From assembly GCA_964211495.1 (NCBI GenBank), contig CAXORL010000001.1, forward strand, positions 496,001-560,000: a stretch of DNA of 64,000 nucleotides, written 5' to 3'. Shown one piece after another: positions 18,103 through 26,682 of the stretch. Position 1 is the stretch's first letter. Each line of letters begins with the position of its first letter. The notes beneath the pieces were generated by a model that did not search any database, had not been told where the DNA came from, and saw only the letters and a list, made by a program, of their open reading frames with translations. Source of the stretch: Faucicola osloensis_B (GTDB taxonomy: Bacteria; Pseudomonadota; Gammaproteobacteria; Pseudomonadales; Moraxellaceae). Made by a program: the position numbers and the translations under genes.

Positions 18103-19185
18103 ATGCATCATCTTTCTAAAGTTGTGGGTGTCACCGCAATTACTCTGGCTTTGACCACTTTATCTGGCTGTCAAACGCTAAAAAATTCAAAATTGTTTGG
18201 TGGCAAAGACGAAGTCGTCGCGACCAAAGCTGAAAAAAGTGAACAAGGCTACTACCAAGCGGCGTCTGACAACATCAAAAAAGGCAACCTTGCTAAAGCG
18301 ATTAGCCAGTTAAACGATTTGCGGACTTTCTATCCTGTGGGTGATTACAGCGAGCAAGCGTTACTTGACTTGATGTATGCGCAGTACCAGCATGGTGACT
18401 ATTTGGATGCGATTGCCAGTGCTGATCGTTTTATCCAATCTTACCCATCCAACCCGCAAGTTGACTATGCTTACTATGTTCGCGGCATCTCAAATATGCA
18501 GGCGGCATCAGGCGGTGTGATGAAATACACCAAGCTCAATCCTGCACACCGTGATATGGGCTACTCGCGCATTGCGTTTAATAACTTTCAGCAGTTGATT
18601 AATCGCTTCCCAAACAGTGCGTATGCCCCAGACGCTGCGCTACGTATGCGTTATATTTATAACCAATTGTCAGAAAGTGAGATGGATGTAGCGCGCTGGT
18701 ATATTAAACGCAAAGCCTATGTAGCAGCCGCCAACCGTGCTAAATGGGTGTTTCAGTACTACCCACAAAGCGAAGCGATTCCAGAGTCTATTGCAACCAT
18801 CGCCTATAGTTATGACAAACTAGGAATGACCGATACCGCCAACCAATATAAACAACTACTTCGTATTAACTATCCTGGTCTGATTGATGCGCGTGGCAAC
18901 ATCAAACTTGATAATAGCCGTACCGGTTCAAACTGGTTAAATAAAGCCACATTGGGCGTGCTGGGTCAAAGCTCACAAAATGCTGCTGTTCAAGGGCTAG
19001 CCCAGCAGTCGGGGCAATACTCAGGCAATACCAAGCCACAAGTGATTCAGACTTCAATTCAGCAAGCTGCGGCAATGCGCCTGCCAAGTCCGGCTACCAC
19101 GGCAAATGATGAATCGCCGACAAGACCGCGTGATACCACAATTGGTTTGGGTCTACCACCTGACAATACCAGTCAAGTCAAATAA
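18103..19185 (+). CDS. bamD: Outer membrane assembly lipoprotein BamD
   Basis: BamD (formerly ComL) is the essential TPR lipoprotein of the BAM complex that inserts beta-barrel proteins into the outer membrane. The signal peptide ends with the lipobox LSGC, lipidated Cys23, when translation starts at 18103. GAGG lies 5 bp before that ATG; the ATG at 18064 would add 13 residues with no ribosome site. TPR-like helices occupy about 45-265. The protein (360 residues) exceeds the E. coli length (~245) by a Gln/Ser/Thr-rich C-terminal tail, as I recall also for Acinetobacter BamD. A terminator follows. Confidence 0.92.
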   Translation: MHHLSKVVGVTAITLALTTLSGCQTLKNSKLFGGKDEVVATKAEKSEQGYYQAASDNIKKGNLAKAISQLNDLRTFYPVGDYSEQALLDLMYAQYQHGDYLDAIASADRFIQSYPSNPQVDYAYYVRGISNMQAASGGVMKYTKLNPAHRDMGYSRIAFNNFQQLINRFPNSAYAPDAALRMRYIYNQLSESEMDVARWYIKRKAYVAAANRAKWVFQYYPQSEAIPESIATIAYSYDKLGMTDTANQYKQLLRINYPGLIDARGNIKLDNSRTGSNWLNKATLGVLGQSSQNAAVQGLAQQSGQYSGNTKPQVIQTSIQQAAAMRLPSPATTANDESPTRPRDTTIGLGLPPDNTSQVK

Positions 19186-19205
19186 TCTATAAACCCCGTT
19201 AACAT

Positions 19206-19234
19206 TAGCTAGGTTTATCCTAGCTATTTTTTTT
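19206..19234 (+). terminator. Rho-independent terminator after bamD
   Basis: Stem TAGCTAGG / CCTAGCTA with a 5-nt loop and a T-run, about 20 bp after the bamD stop. Confidence 0.8.
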
Positions 19235-19272
19235 CAATCAGCTAATTTTTAACTGGAAATGCGCTTTTTACC

Positions 19273-21507
19273 ATGAGTAACAATGCCATCATTGATCAAA
19301 TCATTGCCAATGCTGATATCGTCAAGATTATTGGCAAGCATGTGGAGCTCAAACGTTCGGGCAATGAATTCAAAGGCTGTTGCCCTTTTCATGGAGAAAA
19401 AACGCCCTCATTTTTTGTCAATCCGCAAAAAGGGCTATATAACTGTTTTGGCTGTGGTGTCGCGGGCAATGCGCTCACCTTTTTAAAAGAGTACGAAAAC
19501 CTCACCGCGGGTGAAGCGCTCAAAGAATTGTCCCGTCAAACAGGGATTGAACTGCCCAAAGAGCCTGTCAACAAATCACACACCTATAAAAAAACACCCG
19601 TTCAATCCAAACCTGTTGTATCGCAAGCAAGGGCATCATTGCATCAAAATTTAGCTCAAAGTCCCGCTCAAGCCCTCTCTGACTCAGATGTTGCCGAGCG
19701 TCCGTCTATTGACGATGCAGCGGCTTTATGGATAGACGCTTTTGATGATTTTCAAACGTCTGATAACTTAGCTGCGAGCTTTATACCTTTTGGCGAGTAT
19801 GATGATGCAAGCTTTGGCGGGTTTTTACCCTTTGATGACATAGGTAATAACAGCCCGCAGGATAGTTCATCAAGTTTATACGACTTACTGACCCAAATCT
19901 GCCAGTTTTATCAACATCAATTACAGCAAAATAGCTTTGCCCAACATTATTTGCTCAAACGTGGACTGACGCCGCACACTATCGAAGAATTTGCCTTGGG
20001 TTTTGCCCCAAACGGTTGGCAACATCTTGAAGAAGCCTTCCCCCAAGATATCGAAGGGTTGAAAATCTTAGGGTTGGTGCGCACTTCGCAAAATGGTCGG
20101 GATTTTGATTTGCTGCGCAATCGGGTGATTTTCCCCATCCGCGACCAACAAGGACGGGTGATCGGCTTTGCCGGTCGCACCATGTCTGATGATGAGCAGC
20201 CCAAGTATATCAACTCTTCAGATTCACCTGTATTTCATAAACAAGCCGTGTTGTATGGTCTTTTTGAAGGTCGCAAGGCCAAAGCCAAAGACTGGCTGGT
20301 GGTTGAAGGTTATATGGATGTCATAAGCCTTCATCAAGCGGGCGTGTATGGCGCAGTTGCCTCCATGGGAACAGCGCTGGCACAATCACAAATCGAAAGA
20401 TTACTGCAATTTAATCCCATACTTACTTTAAGTTTTGATGGCGATAGTGCAGGACAAAAAGCCGCTTGGCGTGCCATGGAAGTAGGATTGCCTGCGCTCA
20501 CTGATGGCAAGGAATTGCACTTTTTGACACTGCCAGATAATCATGACCCTGATAGTTATGTCAAAGCGCATGGTTTGTTAGCGATGCAGCAACAAATCGC
20601 CCAAGCCGTTCCCCTATCAGCGTATTTGTACTCAAGTCTGACGCGTCAATATCCTACCAATACCCCTGAAAATCGCAGCAAAATTTTGCAGCAACTCTCT
20701 GCGCTGACCCAAAAACTGCCAAAAGGCAGTTATGGCTGGTTGCTGCGTGAAGACATCAAAAACAAAATGGGATTGGGGCGAAAAAACCAAGCACGGCAAG
20801 CGCAAGATGCCCTGCTCAATTTTGATAGCGAATTGACGGTACAACTGCATCTGCAGCTGTGTTTTTTGTTTCAACCAGAGCTATTAGGCAGTCTGGAAAA
20901 TAACCGCATTAGCCAATCTGTGATCCGCGATATTTATCAGCGCAGCGAAGCGGCTAATGTTTTTAAGCCGAAACACCCACCTACCAAACCAACAGCCCCG
21001 ATTCGATTGGACGACAATTCAACTGGCGACACTGATGTTATTACTGGTGTTATTACGGATGTCCTCACGGATGCGATGAATGCGCCCTGCAAAAACTATG
21101 ATGAAAGTTGCTGCCTAACTTGGCAAGCCATTGCCGATGAAGAATTATTGAATTTGATTACTTGGATTCAAACCATTCAATCAAGATTGCAGGATTTTGA
21201 TAACCCAAAATGGTCAACTTACGATCGAATCAATGCCAAAGCGCATTTTATACTGGCAGGCTTGACATCAGAGCAGCAAAACAAACTTATTAAGCATTGG
21301 GCGCAATTTTTTAAGGAACTTAGTCAGCGCAATATTGATGATATCTCCGACCTAGTGACAGAGTTGGTGGTTCAACTGATGTTAGAAAGCTTACAGCGTC
21401 AACAAAAAACCCTAAAAGCAGACTTGAAGGCGCTGAGCCTATGTATCAAACATCACCAAGCGATTTTAACTTGGCTTAGAATATGGCTACAGCGCAAAGA
21501 GGATTAA
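19273..21507 (+). CDS. dnaG: DNA primase DnaG
   Basis: Primase makes RNA primers at the replication fork with DnaB. The N-terminal CHC2 zinc domain is visible (Cys37, His40, Cys58, Cys61), followed by the RNA polymerase domain with the TOPRIM motif VVEGYMDV and the acidic LSFDGDSAG segment. The C-terminal region is the helicase-binding part. At 744 residues it is about 120-160 longer than usual: a low-complexity insertion of roughly 105 residues (about 97-205) separates the zinc and polymerase domains, and a shorter Thr/Asp-rich insertion occurs near residues 570-610. It ends 12 bp from the convergent ABC1 kinase gene. Confidence 0.93.
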   Translation: MSNNAIIDQIIANADIVKIIGKHVELKRSGNEFKGCCPFHGEKTPSFFVNPQKGLYNCFGCGVAGNALTFLKEYENLTAGEALKELSRQTGIELPKEPVNKSHTYKKTPVQSKPVVSQARASLHQNLAQSPAQALSDSDVAERPSIDDAAALWIDAFDDFQTSDNLAASFIPFGEYDDASFGGFLPFDDIGNNSPQDSSSSLYDLLTQICQFYQHQLQQNSFAQHYLLKRGLTPHTIEEFALGFAPNGWQHLEEAFPQDIEGLKILGLVRTSQNGRDFDLLRNRVIFPIRDQQGRVIGFAGRTMSDDEQPKYINSSDSPVFHKQAVLYGLFEGRKAKAKDWLVVEGYMDVISLHQAGVYGAVASMGTALAQSQIERLLQFNPILTLSFDGDSAGQKAAWRAMEVGLPALTDGKELHFLTLPDNHDPDSYVKAHGLLAMQQQIAQAVPLSAYLYSSLTRQYPTNTPENRSKILQQLSALTQKLPKGSYGWLLREDIKNKMGLGRKNQARQAQDALLNFDSELTVQLHLQLCFLFQPELLGSLENNRISQSVIRDIYQRSEAANVFKPKHPPTKPTAPIRLDDNSTGDTDVITGVITDVLTDAMNAPCKNYDESCCLTWQAIADEELLNLITWIQTIQSRLQDFDNPKWSTYDRINAKAHFILAGLTSEQQNKLIKHWAQFFKELSQRNIDDISDLVTELVVQLMLESLQRQQKTLKADLKALSLCIKHHQAILTWLRIWLQRKED

Positions 21508-21519
21508 TTCATCGCGTGT

Positions 21520-22833
21520 TTATGCCATTTTAATCCGCGCATCATGAAACATATCCATCTCAGGGGCAAGTACTTTCATAAAACGGTCAAAATATAACAG
21601 TTGCTTGGTGAGTAGCGCAAAATCTCTTGGGAAATGAATACCATGGCGTTTGCCGACTTCCACCATTTCAAGCAACATTTGGTTGATTTCATCAGTATGA
21701 TCTTTCAATCGATTTGGCATGGTTTGGTCAATGGTTTTTCCTATAAACAAACTATCATCTGCCAAGATTTTTTTCATCACTGATTGAAGATCTTGCGCAA
21801 GGATATCGACATTGACTTGCTCTCGCGCATGGGTCATATCCATTTCAACCATATAATGCGCCATGCCGCGATAGTCTTCTTTAGCAAAACTATCCATCAT
21901 GCCCATACTGGCTTGCCACGCTTTGGGTTCAAGTTTGCCTACAATCCCAAAATCAATAAAGCCAATACGACCATCGGTCAACAACATCAAATTACCTGCA
22001 TGCAAATCGGCATGAAAACTATTGCACAGCATCAAGCTAGAAAACCACGTGTTTAAAGTATCTGTCATCACCTGTGCGGGGTATTTGCAGTATTGACGCA
22101 TGGCAGCATCATCAATCATCGACACCCCAAAAAACCGTGTCATGACAAGTACTTTTTTGGTACTGATATCATGATAGACATCGGGCGCGACTACTTTATG
22201 ATTGTCGGTTTTTTTCAAAAAATCTTGGAAATCATCAATGTTTTTGGCTTCTTGTAAGAAGTCCGTTTCTGCTGCCATGCGTAAACGGATTTCATCAATA
22301 ATGGGTGAAATACTGGCAAATTTTAGTGACGGTGCGATACTGTCAATCAGTTTAGTCAACCCAACCATCATGCCTAAATCGGTTTGAATGATGGTATCTA
22401 CTTCAGGCTTTTGCACTTTCAACACCACATTATCGCCATTTTTTAAAATAGCACTGTGGACTTGGGCGATGGATGCAGAGGCTAACGGTTTGACCTCAAT
22501 ACTTTGAAAAATATCTTCCAATGTCTGCCCATCTTTTTCCAGTTCCTCTCTTAAGACGCATTCAATATAGCTATAAGGCATGGGCGTGGTTTGATCTAGA
22601 CAGCCTTGGAATACTGTCACATATTCGCGGGGAAAGATGGACGGGGTACTGGCAATAAACTGACCGATTTTGATATAGGTAGTACCCAACTCTTCAAAGC
22701 TTTGGCGCAGCAGCGTTGGGGTCATTTTTTCACCTTGGGCGATACGCAGCCCTGCTTTGCCAGCCACGGTTGCCGTCTTCCCTACCCGCTGTATGACATT
22801 TAAGGATTTTTTTAAAAAGTGATTTTTTTGCAT
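21520..22833 (-). CDS. ABC1/UbiB-family atypical kinase
   Basis: A 437-residue member of the ABC1/ADCK/UbiB family, atypical protein-kinase-like ATPases linked to ubiquinone or lipid metabolism. The family marker KxGQ occurs as YIKIGQF, the Ala-rich loop reads PLASASIAQVHSA, the ATP lysine is in VVLKVQKP, and the catalytic and metal segments are FHADLHAGNL and IGFIDFGIVG. It lacks the two C-terminal membrane helices seen in E. coli UbiB, and no ubiE/ubiJ neighbours are present, so it may not be the ubiquinone-operon paralogue. It lies 13 bp downstream of the moeB-like gene. Confidence 0.85.
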   Translation of the reverse strand: MQKNHFLKKSLNVIQRVGKTATVAGKAGLRIAQGEKMTPTLLRQSFEELGTTYIKIGQFIASTPSIFPREYVTVFQGCLDQTTPMPYSYIECVLREELEKDGQTLEDIFQSIEVKPLASASIAQVHSAILKNGDNVVLKVQKPEVDTIIQTDLGMMVGLTKLIDSIAPSLKFASISPIIDEIRLRMAAETDFLQEAKNIDDFQDFLKKTDNHKVVAPDVYHDISTKKVLVMTRFFGVSMIDDAAMRQYCKYPAQVMTDTLNTWFSSLMLCNSFHADLHAGNLMLLTDGRIGFIDFGIVGKLEPKAWQASMGMMDSFAKEDYRGMAHYMVEMDMTHAREQVNVDILAQDLQSVMKKILADDSLFIGKTIDQTMPNRLKDHTDEINQMLLEMVEVGKRHGIHFPRDFALLTKQLLYFDRFMKVLAPEMDMFHDARIKMA

Positions 22834-22846
22834 GATTGACTCTAGT

Positions 22847-23641
22847 TTAAATGACGTCTGTGATAGCCGATGGGTGGCTACAAATCTCGCAGTTAGCGTC
22901 TTGACGATAGTGAAGTTTTTTAAGATTCATGGTTTTGCCGTTCCATAGCAATAACGTTTGCGCTATAGGATTGATGCCCAGTCCCAAAAAACTTAAAGCC
23001 GCTTGGGCTTGAAGGTTGCCGATGATTTGGGTAGTACTGGCAAGCACACCGCTAGTGGCACACGTTTGCTCATCATCCCCTGCCCCTTGGAACAAGCAAT
23101 GATAGCAACCCTGCTGCGGCGCAAATAATGCCAGTTGCCCGGTTTGTGCAATGGCGGAGGCTGATAATAATGACAAATTTGACTTGACAGCGATGCTATT
23201 AATGAGGTCTCGTGTTTTGAAATTATCAGTGCAATCGCAAATTATTTTGCTTAGGCTATTTATTTTCGCTTGTTCAATTATTTGTTGATAATTATCTGCT
23301 GTCAAACGTGTTTGTATGGCGATAACCTCACAAAATGCATTGATTTCATCTAATTTAGCCTTGGCTACCAGCGCTTTAGATTGACCGATGTCGTTTGGGG
23401 TAAATAACGACTGCCGCTGCAGATTGCTCTCATCAATCGTATCATCGTCAATAATCAGTAGCTTACCAATGCCAGCACGGCACAAGGTCTCTGCAAGTGG
23501 GCAGCCCAGCCCGCCCATGCCTATAATAATCGCACAGCTATTTTTTAGCCGCGTTTGTGCTTCTATATCCCACCCTTCTAGCAATATTTGGCGGGCATAG
23601 CGTAGCATTTCTGCATCGGTTAATTCTGTTTGTTTTGACAT
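22847..23641 (-). CDS. moeB: MoeB/ThiF-family adenylyltransferase
   Basis: A 264-residue E1-like enzyme that adenylates the C-terminal glycine of MoaD (molybdopterin synthase) or ThiS. The nucleotide loop GMGGLGCP, the Arg of NLQRQSLF, the zinc cysteines CYHC and CEIC, and a cysteine in TCATSGVLASTTQIIGN are all present. MoeB or ThiF cannot be separated by eye, and no moa or thi gene is adjacent. One copy of the GCTTAGGCTATT repeat lies in frame here and codes for NSLSK. It is followed by the ABC1 kinase; prmC is upstream on the same strand. Confidence 0.82.
   Translation of the reverse strand: MSKQTELTDAEMLRYARQILLEGWDIEAQTRLKNSCAIIIGMGGLGCPLAETLCRAGIGKLLIIDDDTIDESNLQRQSLFTPNDIGQSKALVAKAKLDEINAFCEVIAIQTRLTADNYQQIIEQAKINSLSKIICDCTDNFKTRDLINSIAVKSNLSLLSASAIAQTGQLALFAPQQGCYHCLFQGAGDDEQTCATSGVLASTTQIIGNLQAQAALSFLGLGINPIAQTLLLWNGKTMNLKKLHYRQDANCEICSHPSAITDVI
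23249..23260 (+). repeat. GCTTAGGCTATT interspersed repeat, copy 1 (in moeB-like gene)
   Basis: Exact 12-mer; on the coding (minus) strand AATAGCCTAAGC followed by AAA, read as Asn-Ser-Leu-Ser-Lys. Confidence 0.85.
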
Positions 23642-23663
23642 AGTAGTTAAATTTCACATATTT

Positions 23664-23675
23664 ACTTAGGCTATT
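23664..23675 (+). repeat. ACTTAGGCTATT interspersed repeat, copy 2 (intergenic)
   Basis: Differs from the consensus 12-mer only at its first base; lies between the moeB-like gene and prmC. Confidence 0.75.
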
Positions 23676-23684
23676 TTAGCCCAT

Positions 23685-23710
23685 TAATTTAGTACACTAA
23701 TTTAGTACAC
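23685..23710. repeat. Perfect 13-bp tandem duplication at the prmC stop codon
   Basis: TAATTTAGTACAC occurs twice with no gap; the prmC stop codon lies across the junction of the copies. Confidence 0.9.
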
Positions 23711-24578
23711 CTAGCGTTACCCGTTCATTGTCCCCATAGTCTTTGACGGTGATGACATCGCCAAAGCCATGTGACAAAAACACACCCCTAACCTGTTCGC
23801 CCTGATCATACCCATGTTCAATTGCTAATAACCCATGAGGCTGTAAAAATTGTGGGGCAGTTTTGACAATATGACAGATGTCCGCCATGCCCTTATTATC
23901 CGCGATTAGCGCGCTAATGGGTTCATCGGTTAAGCCTGCCAAGTGAGGATCGTTGGGATCGATATAAGGTGGATTAGATACGATGATATCAAATTTGTTG
24001 TTTTCATCTGCATGGGTTGTCATAAAGGGTTCATACCAACTGCCTTCAAAAAACGCGATATTACTAACCCCTATTCTTTTAGCATTTTGTGCTGCCATCT
24101 TCAGTGCATCAAGCGACTTATCTACTGCGCTAACAGATGAATTTTTAAATTCCTCTGCCAGTGTGATAGCAATACAGCCTGACCCCGTGCCTAAATCTAA
24201 AATATTCACTTTTTTGCTTAGGCTATTTTTATGGTGATTAAGCACCGCCTCTATCAACCGCTCGGTATCAGGACGCGGTATTAAAGTATGCTGATTGACT
24301 AAAAACTCATGATGCCAAAAACTTTGTTTACCTAGTACATAAGCGAATGGTTTACCGGCCATCAACTCATCTAGCGCAGCAAAATATTGAGTGGCTATCT
24401 CTGCAGTCACCATTTCGCTATCATGGGTGATAAGATAAGTCTGCCCTACATGAAGATACTCACCCAGCAACTGTTTACGGAGGTGTTTTTCAACCGTGCT
24501 TGGTACAGCCAACAATGATTGAATAGTGTAAGATGATACTGAATTATTCATGGGTGATGTTATCGCCTCTTGTCGCAT
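23697..24578 (-). CDS. prmC: Release factor glutamine methyltransferase PrmC
   Basis: PrmC (HemK) methylates the Gln of the GGQ motif in peptide release factors. The SAM-binding motif ILDLGTGSG (about 126-134) and the substrate motif NPPY (Asn202) are clear, with an N-terminal helical domain, and the length (293) is near the family norm. The start is uncertain: the ATG at 24578 overlaps the end of ampG by 35 bp, while an ATG at 24551 has GAGGCG 12 bp upstream. Either implies coupling to ampG. A GCTTAGGCTATT repeat codes for NSLSK in the loop just before the SAM motif. Confidence 0.92.
   Translation of the reverse strand: MRQEAITSPMNNSVSSYTIQSLLAVPSTVEKHLRKQLLGEYLHVGQTYLITHDSEMVTAEIATQYFAALDELMAGKPFAYVLGKQSFWHHEFLVNQHTLIPRPDTERLIEAVLNHHKNSLSKKVNILDLGTGSGCIAITLAEEFKNSSVSAVDKSLDALKMAAQNAKRIGVSNIAFFEGSWYEPFMTTHADENNKFDIIVSNPPYIDPNDPHLAGLTDEPISALIADNKGMADICHIVKTAPQFLQPHGLLAIEHGYDQGEQVRGVFLSHGFGDVITVKDYGDNERVTLGVLN
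24216..24227 (+). repeat. GCTTAGGCTATT interspersed repeat, copy 3 (in prmC)
   Basis: Exact 12-mer, again read in frame as Asn-Ser-Leu-Ser(-Lys) on the minus strand, in a loop expected to tolerate change. Confidence 0.85.
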
Positions 24579-26142
24579 CTTGGCTCATCACATGCTTATC
24601 TACCATATAAATCAACAACAGCACAGGAATGCCAATCAATGCGGTAAAGGTGAAGAAAGCAGGATACCCCATGGTTTCTACCATCGCACCTGAGTAGCCA
24701 CCTAAAATTTTTGGTGTTAACGTCATCAATGAACTAAGCAGTGCATACTGTACCATGCTAAAGCGAATATTGGTCAATACCGATAAAAAGGCGACGAAGA
24801 TGGCACTTGCTAGACCTGATGCGAGATTATCAAACATCACCGCTGAGTACATGTAAAAAAAATCATGTCCCTTGCCCGCCAAAATCACAAACAATAAATT
24901 ACTGGCTGACGCTAAAATAGCACCAATCAACATAGCATTCATGATTTTAAAACGCTCAGCAAGCAAACCGCCTAGAATACCACCTACAATTGACATCCCC
25001 ATCCCAAAGGTTTTGACCGCCAAGGCGATATCGGTTTTGCTAAAGCCTAAATTGACATAAAACAAGTTTGACGTCGTACCTGCCACAATATCTGAAATAC
25101 GATACAAGCCTATCAATAAAATCAGCCATACGGCTTTTTTCCCATAACGAATGAAAAAGTCTTGAATCGGTGCGACCCACATGTCAACCGCGACTTGCTT
25201 TTTAATGATTTTGGCTTTTAATAAGACTAACGCAGTGCCAATGGCGATAACAACAGCGCCAATAAATTTAATACTCTCATAAACAAAGCCCAAAAATTTT
25301 GACTCAGTCTCTGGAAGCACATGACCGATGACAATAAAACTGGCAATCAGCGCAATCACTGAGATTAAAAATAGTAAAAACAGTTGAAAATAATCCGACA
25401 TCGGGCGTTCATGCTGCTCACGGGTGACGGTGGGTTCTTTAATCAAAAGGGTGGTGACAACGCCTATGAGCATCAAAGATGCCATAATATAATAGGTTTG
25501 TTGCCAAGCAGCGTAGTTGTAAGTGGCTTTGGTCGAGCCAAAATATTCTGCCAAAAACAGCGCCCCCGCCCCTGCAACAATCAGACCGATTCGGTAGCCT
25601 GCCATAAACATACCAGAGAGTACGGGTTGCATGGATTTTTCAGCAATTTCAATTCGATACGCATCAATCACGATATCTTGTGTCGCCGCTGAAAAACCTA
25701 ATAACACGGCAAAAAATGCCATGTAATCAAGTACAACATCACTGGTAGGGTTAAAACTACCGAGCATAAAAATTGCAAAGGCAACCACGATTTGTGCCAC
25801 AATTAGCCAACTACGGCGTTGTCCCAACATTTTGGTTAACAACGGAATCGGCACGGCATTGACGAGGGGCGACCAAACAAACTTAAACGAGTACCCCAGC
25901 ATCGCCCAACTAAACATGGTGATAATTTTGATATCAAATCCTGCTTCTTTGAGCCAAATTGACAAACTAGAAAATATCAATAGATAAGGTAGCCCTGAAG
26001 AAAAACCCAATAGCAACATCACCCAAGCGCGCTTGTCCATATAGGCTGTAATAGCTTCACCCCAAGACTTTTTTGTGCCTGTTGAGCTTTCGCTGGGTAG
26101 CGTCGCTTTGTCGTTTGACATAGGTTGTTTTGATATTTCCAT
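24544..26142 (-). CDS. ampG: AmpG-family muropeptide permease
   Basis: A major-facilitator membrane protein with 12-14 hydrophobic helices, about 532 residues. The opening YMDKRAWVMLLLGFSSGLPY and the DIVIDAYRIE segment are typical of AmpG, which imports GlcNAc-anhydroMurNAc peptides for cell-wall recycling and beta-lactamase signalling. The ATG at 26142 has GAGAGG 4 bp upstream; the in-frame GTG at 26154 overlaps that site. No ampC or ampR gene is nearby. It overlaps prmC at its 3' end. Confidence 0.9.
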   Translation of the reverse strand: MEISKQPMSNDKATLPSESSTGTKKSWGEAITAYMDKRAWVMLLLGFSSGLPYLLIFSSLSIWLKEAGFDIKIITMFSWAMLGYSFKFVWSPLVNAVPIPLLTKMLGQRRSWLIVAQIVVAFAIFMLGSFNPTSDVVLDYMAFFAVLLGFSAATQDIVIDAYRIEIAEKSMQPVLSGMFMAGYRIGLIVAGAGALFLAEYFGSTKATYNYAAWQQTYYIMASLMLIGVVTTLLIKEPTVTREQHERPMSDYFQLFLLFLISVIALIASFIVIGHVLPETESKFLGFVYESIKFIGAVVIAIGTALVLLKAKIIKKQVAVDMWVAPIQDFFIRYGKKAVWLILLIGLYRISDIVAGTTSNLFYVNLGFSKTDIALAVKTFGMGMSIVGGILGGLLAERFKIMNAMLIGAILASASNLLFVILAGKGHDFFYMYSAVMFDNLASGLASAIFVAFLSVLTNIRFSMVQYALLSSLMTLTPKILGGYSGAMVETMGYPAFFTFTALIGIPVLLLIYMVDKHVMSQDATRGDNITHE

Positions 26143-26464
26143 GTTACCTCTCACTCATCACGCACGATTTACCACAAAAATGCATTAAAATCTTGCTATT
26201 GTAGCGGTTTTCTAGGTCTAGACAAACTAAAATTATTATGGCTGTCTGAAACGTTGATATCTGAAACAAGGCGGCGCTGCAACTGAATCAATAACTAAGT
26301 TAATGTTTGCAGACTTGTCACATTTCAATTTTTTAAATTTTAAGTCTATTAAGTAAGCCTGACTTAAGCAGCTAGGTTTTGAACCTGCTATTTTATGGTA
26401 ATATGCTATACTTGACACCTTGCGGTGACTTTCAACCTTTTTGTTAGCGGCTTTGAGGCAAATT
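26143..26464. other. Intergenic region upstream of ampG and of the HicB-like ORF
   Basis: A 322 bp divergent spacer. It holds an extended -10-like site (26404-26412) for rightward transcription and a small imperfect hairpin around 26370-26388. I find no intact HicA-like toxin gene here. Confidence 0.5.
26404..26412 (+). promoter_or_regulatory. Candidate extended -10 promoter (TGCTATACT)
   Basis: TGnTATACT about 53 bp before the start of the HicB-like ORF and ~270 bp before cysB. No good -35 is seen 17 bp upstream, which is tolerated with an extended -10. Position and match only. Confidence 0.4.
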
Positions 26465-26614
26465 ATGCAATACCCGATTGCTATCTATCAGCAAAATAAT
26501 GCCTATCATGTCACGGTAGTTGATAAAAAAAGCTTATCTGTAGTCGATAGTAGCATGGCAGGCGCGGTGTCTAATACAGATATGGCAGTAATGCCTAGTT
26601 TTGTTAATTTTTAA
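26465..26614 (+). CDS. Short HicB-antitoxin-like ORF (49 residues), possible remnant
   Basis: An ATG with GAGG 7 bp upstream opens 49 codons. The N-terminus MQYPIAIYQQNNAYHVTVVD resembles the start of HicB-type antitoxins (M-x-YPIxIxxxxxxYxVxVPD), but the conserved continuation (GCFSxGDTxxEA) is absent: the sequence becomes VSNTDMAVMPSFVNF and stops. HicB proteins are usually 70-150 residues, and no hicA is adjacent. It could be a decayed HicB N-terminus or a chance likeness. The ribosome site and candidate promoter argue it may still be expressed. Confidence 0.4.
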   Translation: MQYPIAIYQQNNAYHVTVVDKKSLSVVDSSMAGAVSNTDMAVMPSFVNF

Positions 26615-26648
26615 GTTCAATCAAGCGCTTATAGCGAGCATTTTATTT

Positions 26649-26671
26649 CGTTTTTTATTCGTTTTTTTATT
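26649..26671. repeat. 11/12-bp tandem duplication upstream of cysB
   Basis: CGTTTTTTATT followed by CGTTTTTTTATT, just before the cysB ribosome site. Confidence 0.65.
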
Positions 26672-26682
26672 AAGGTCATTTT

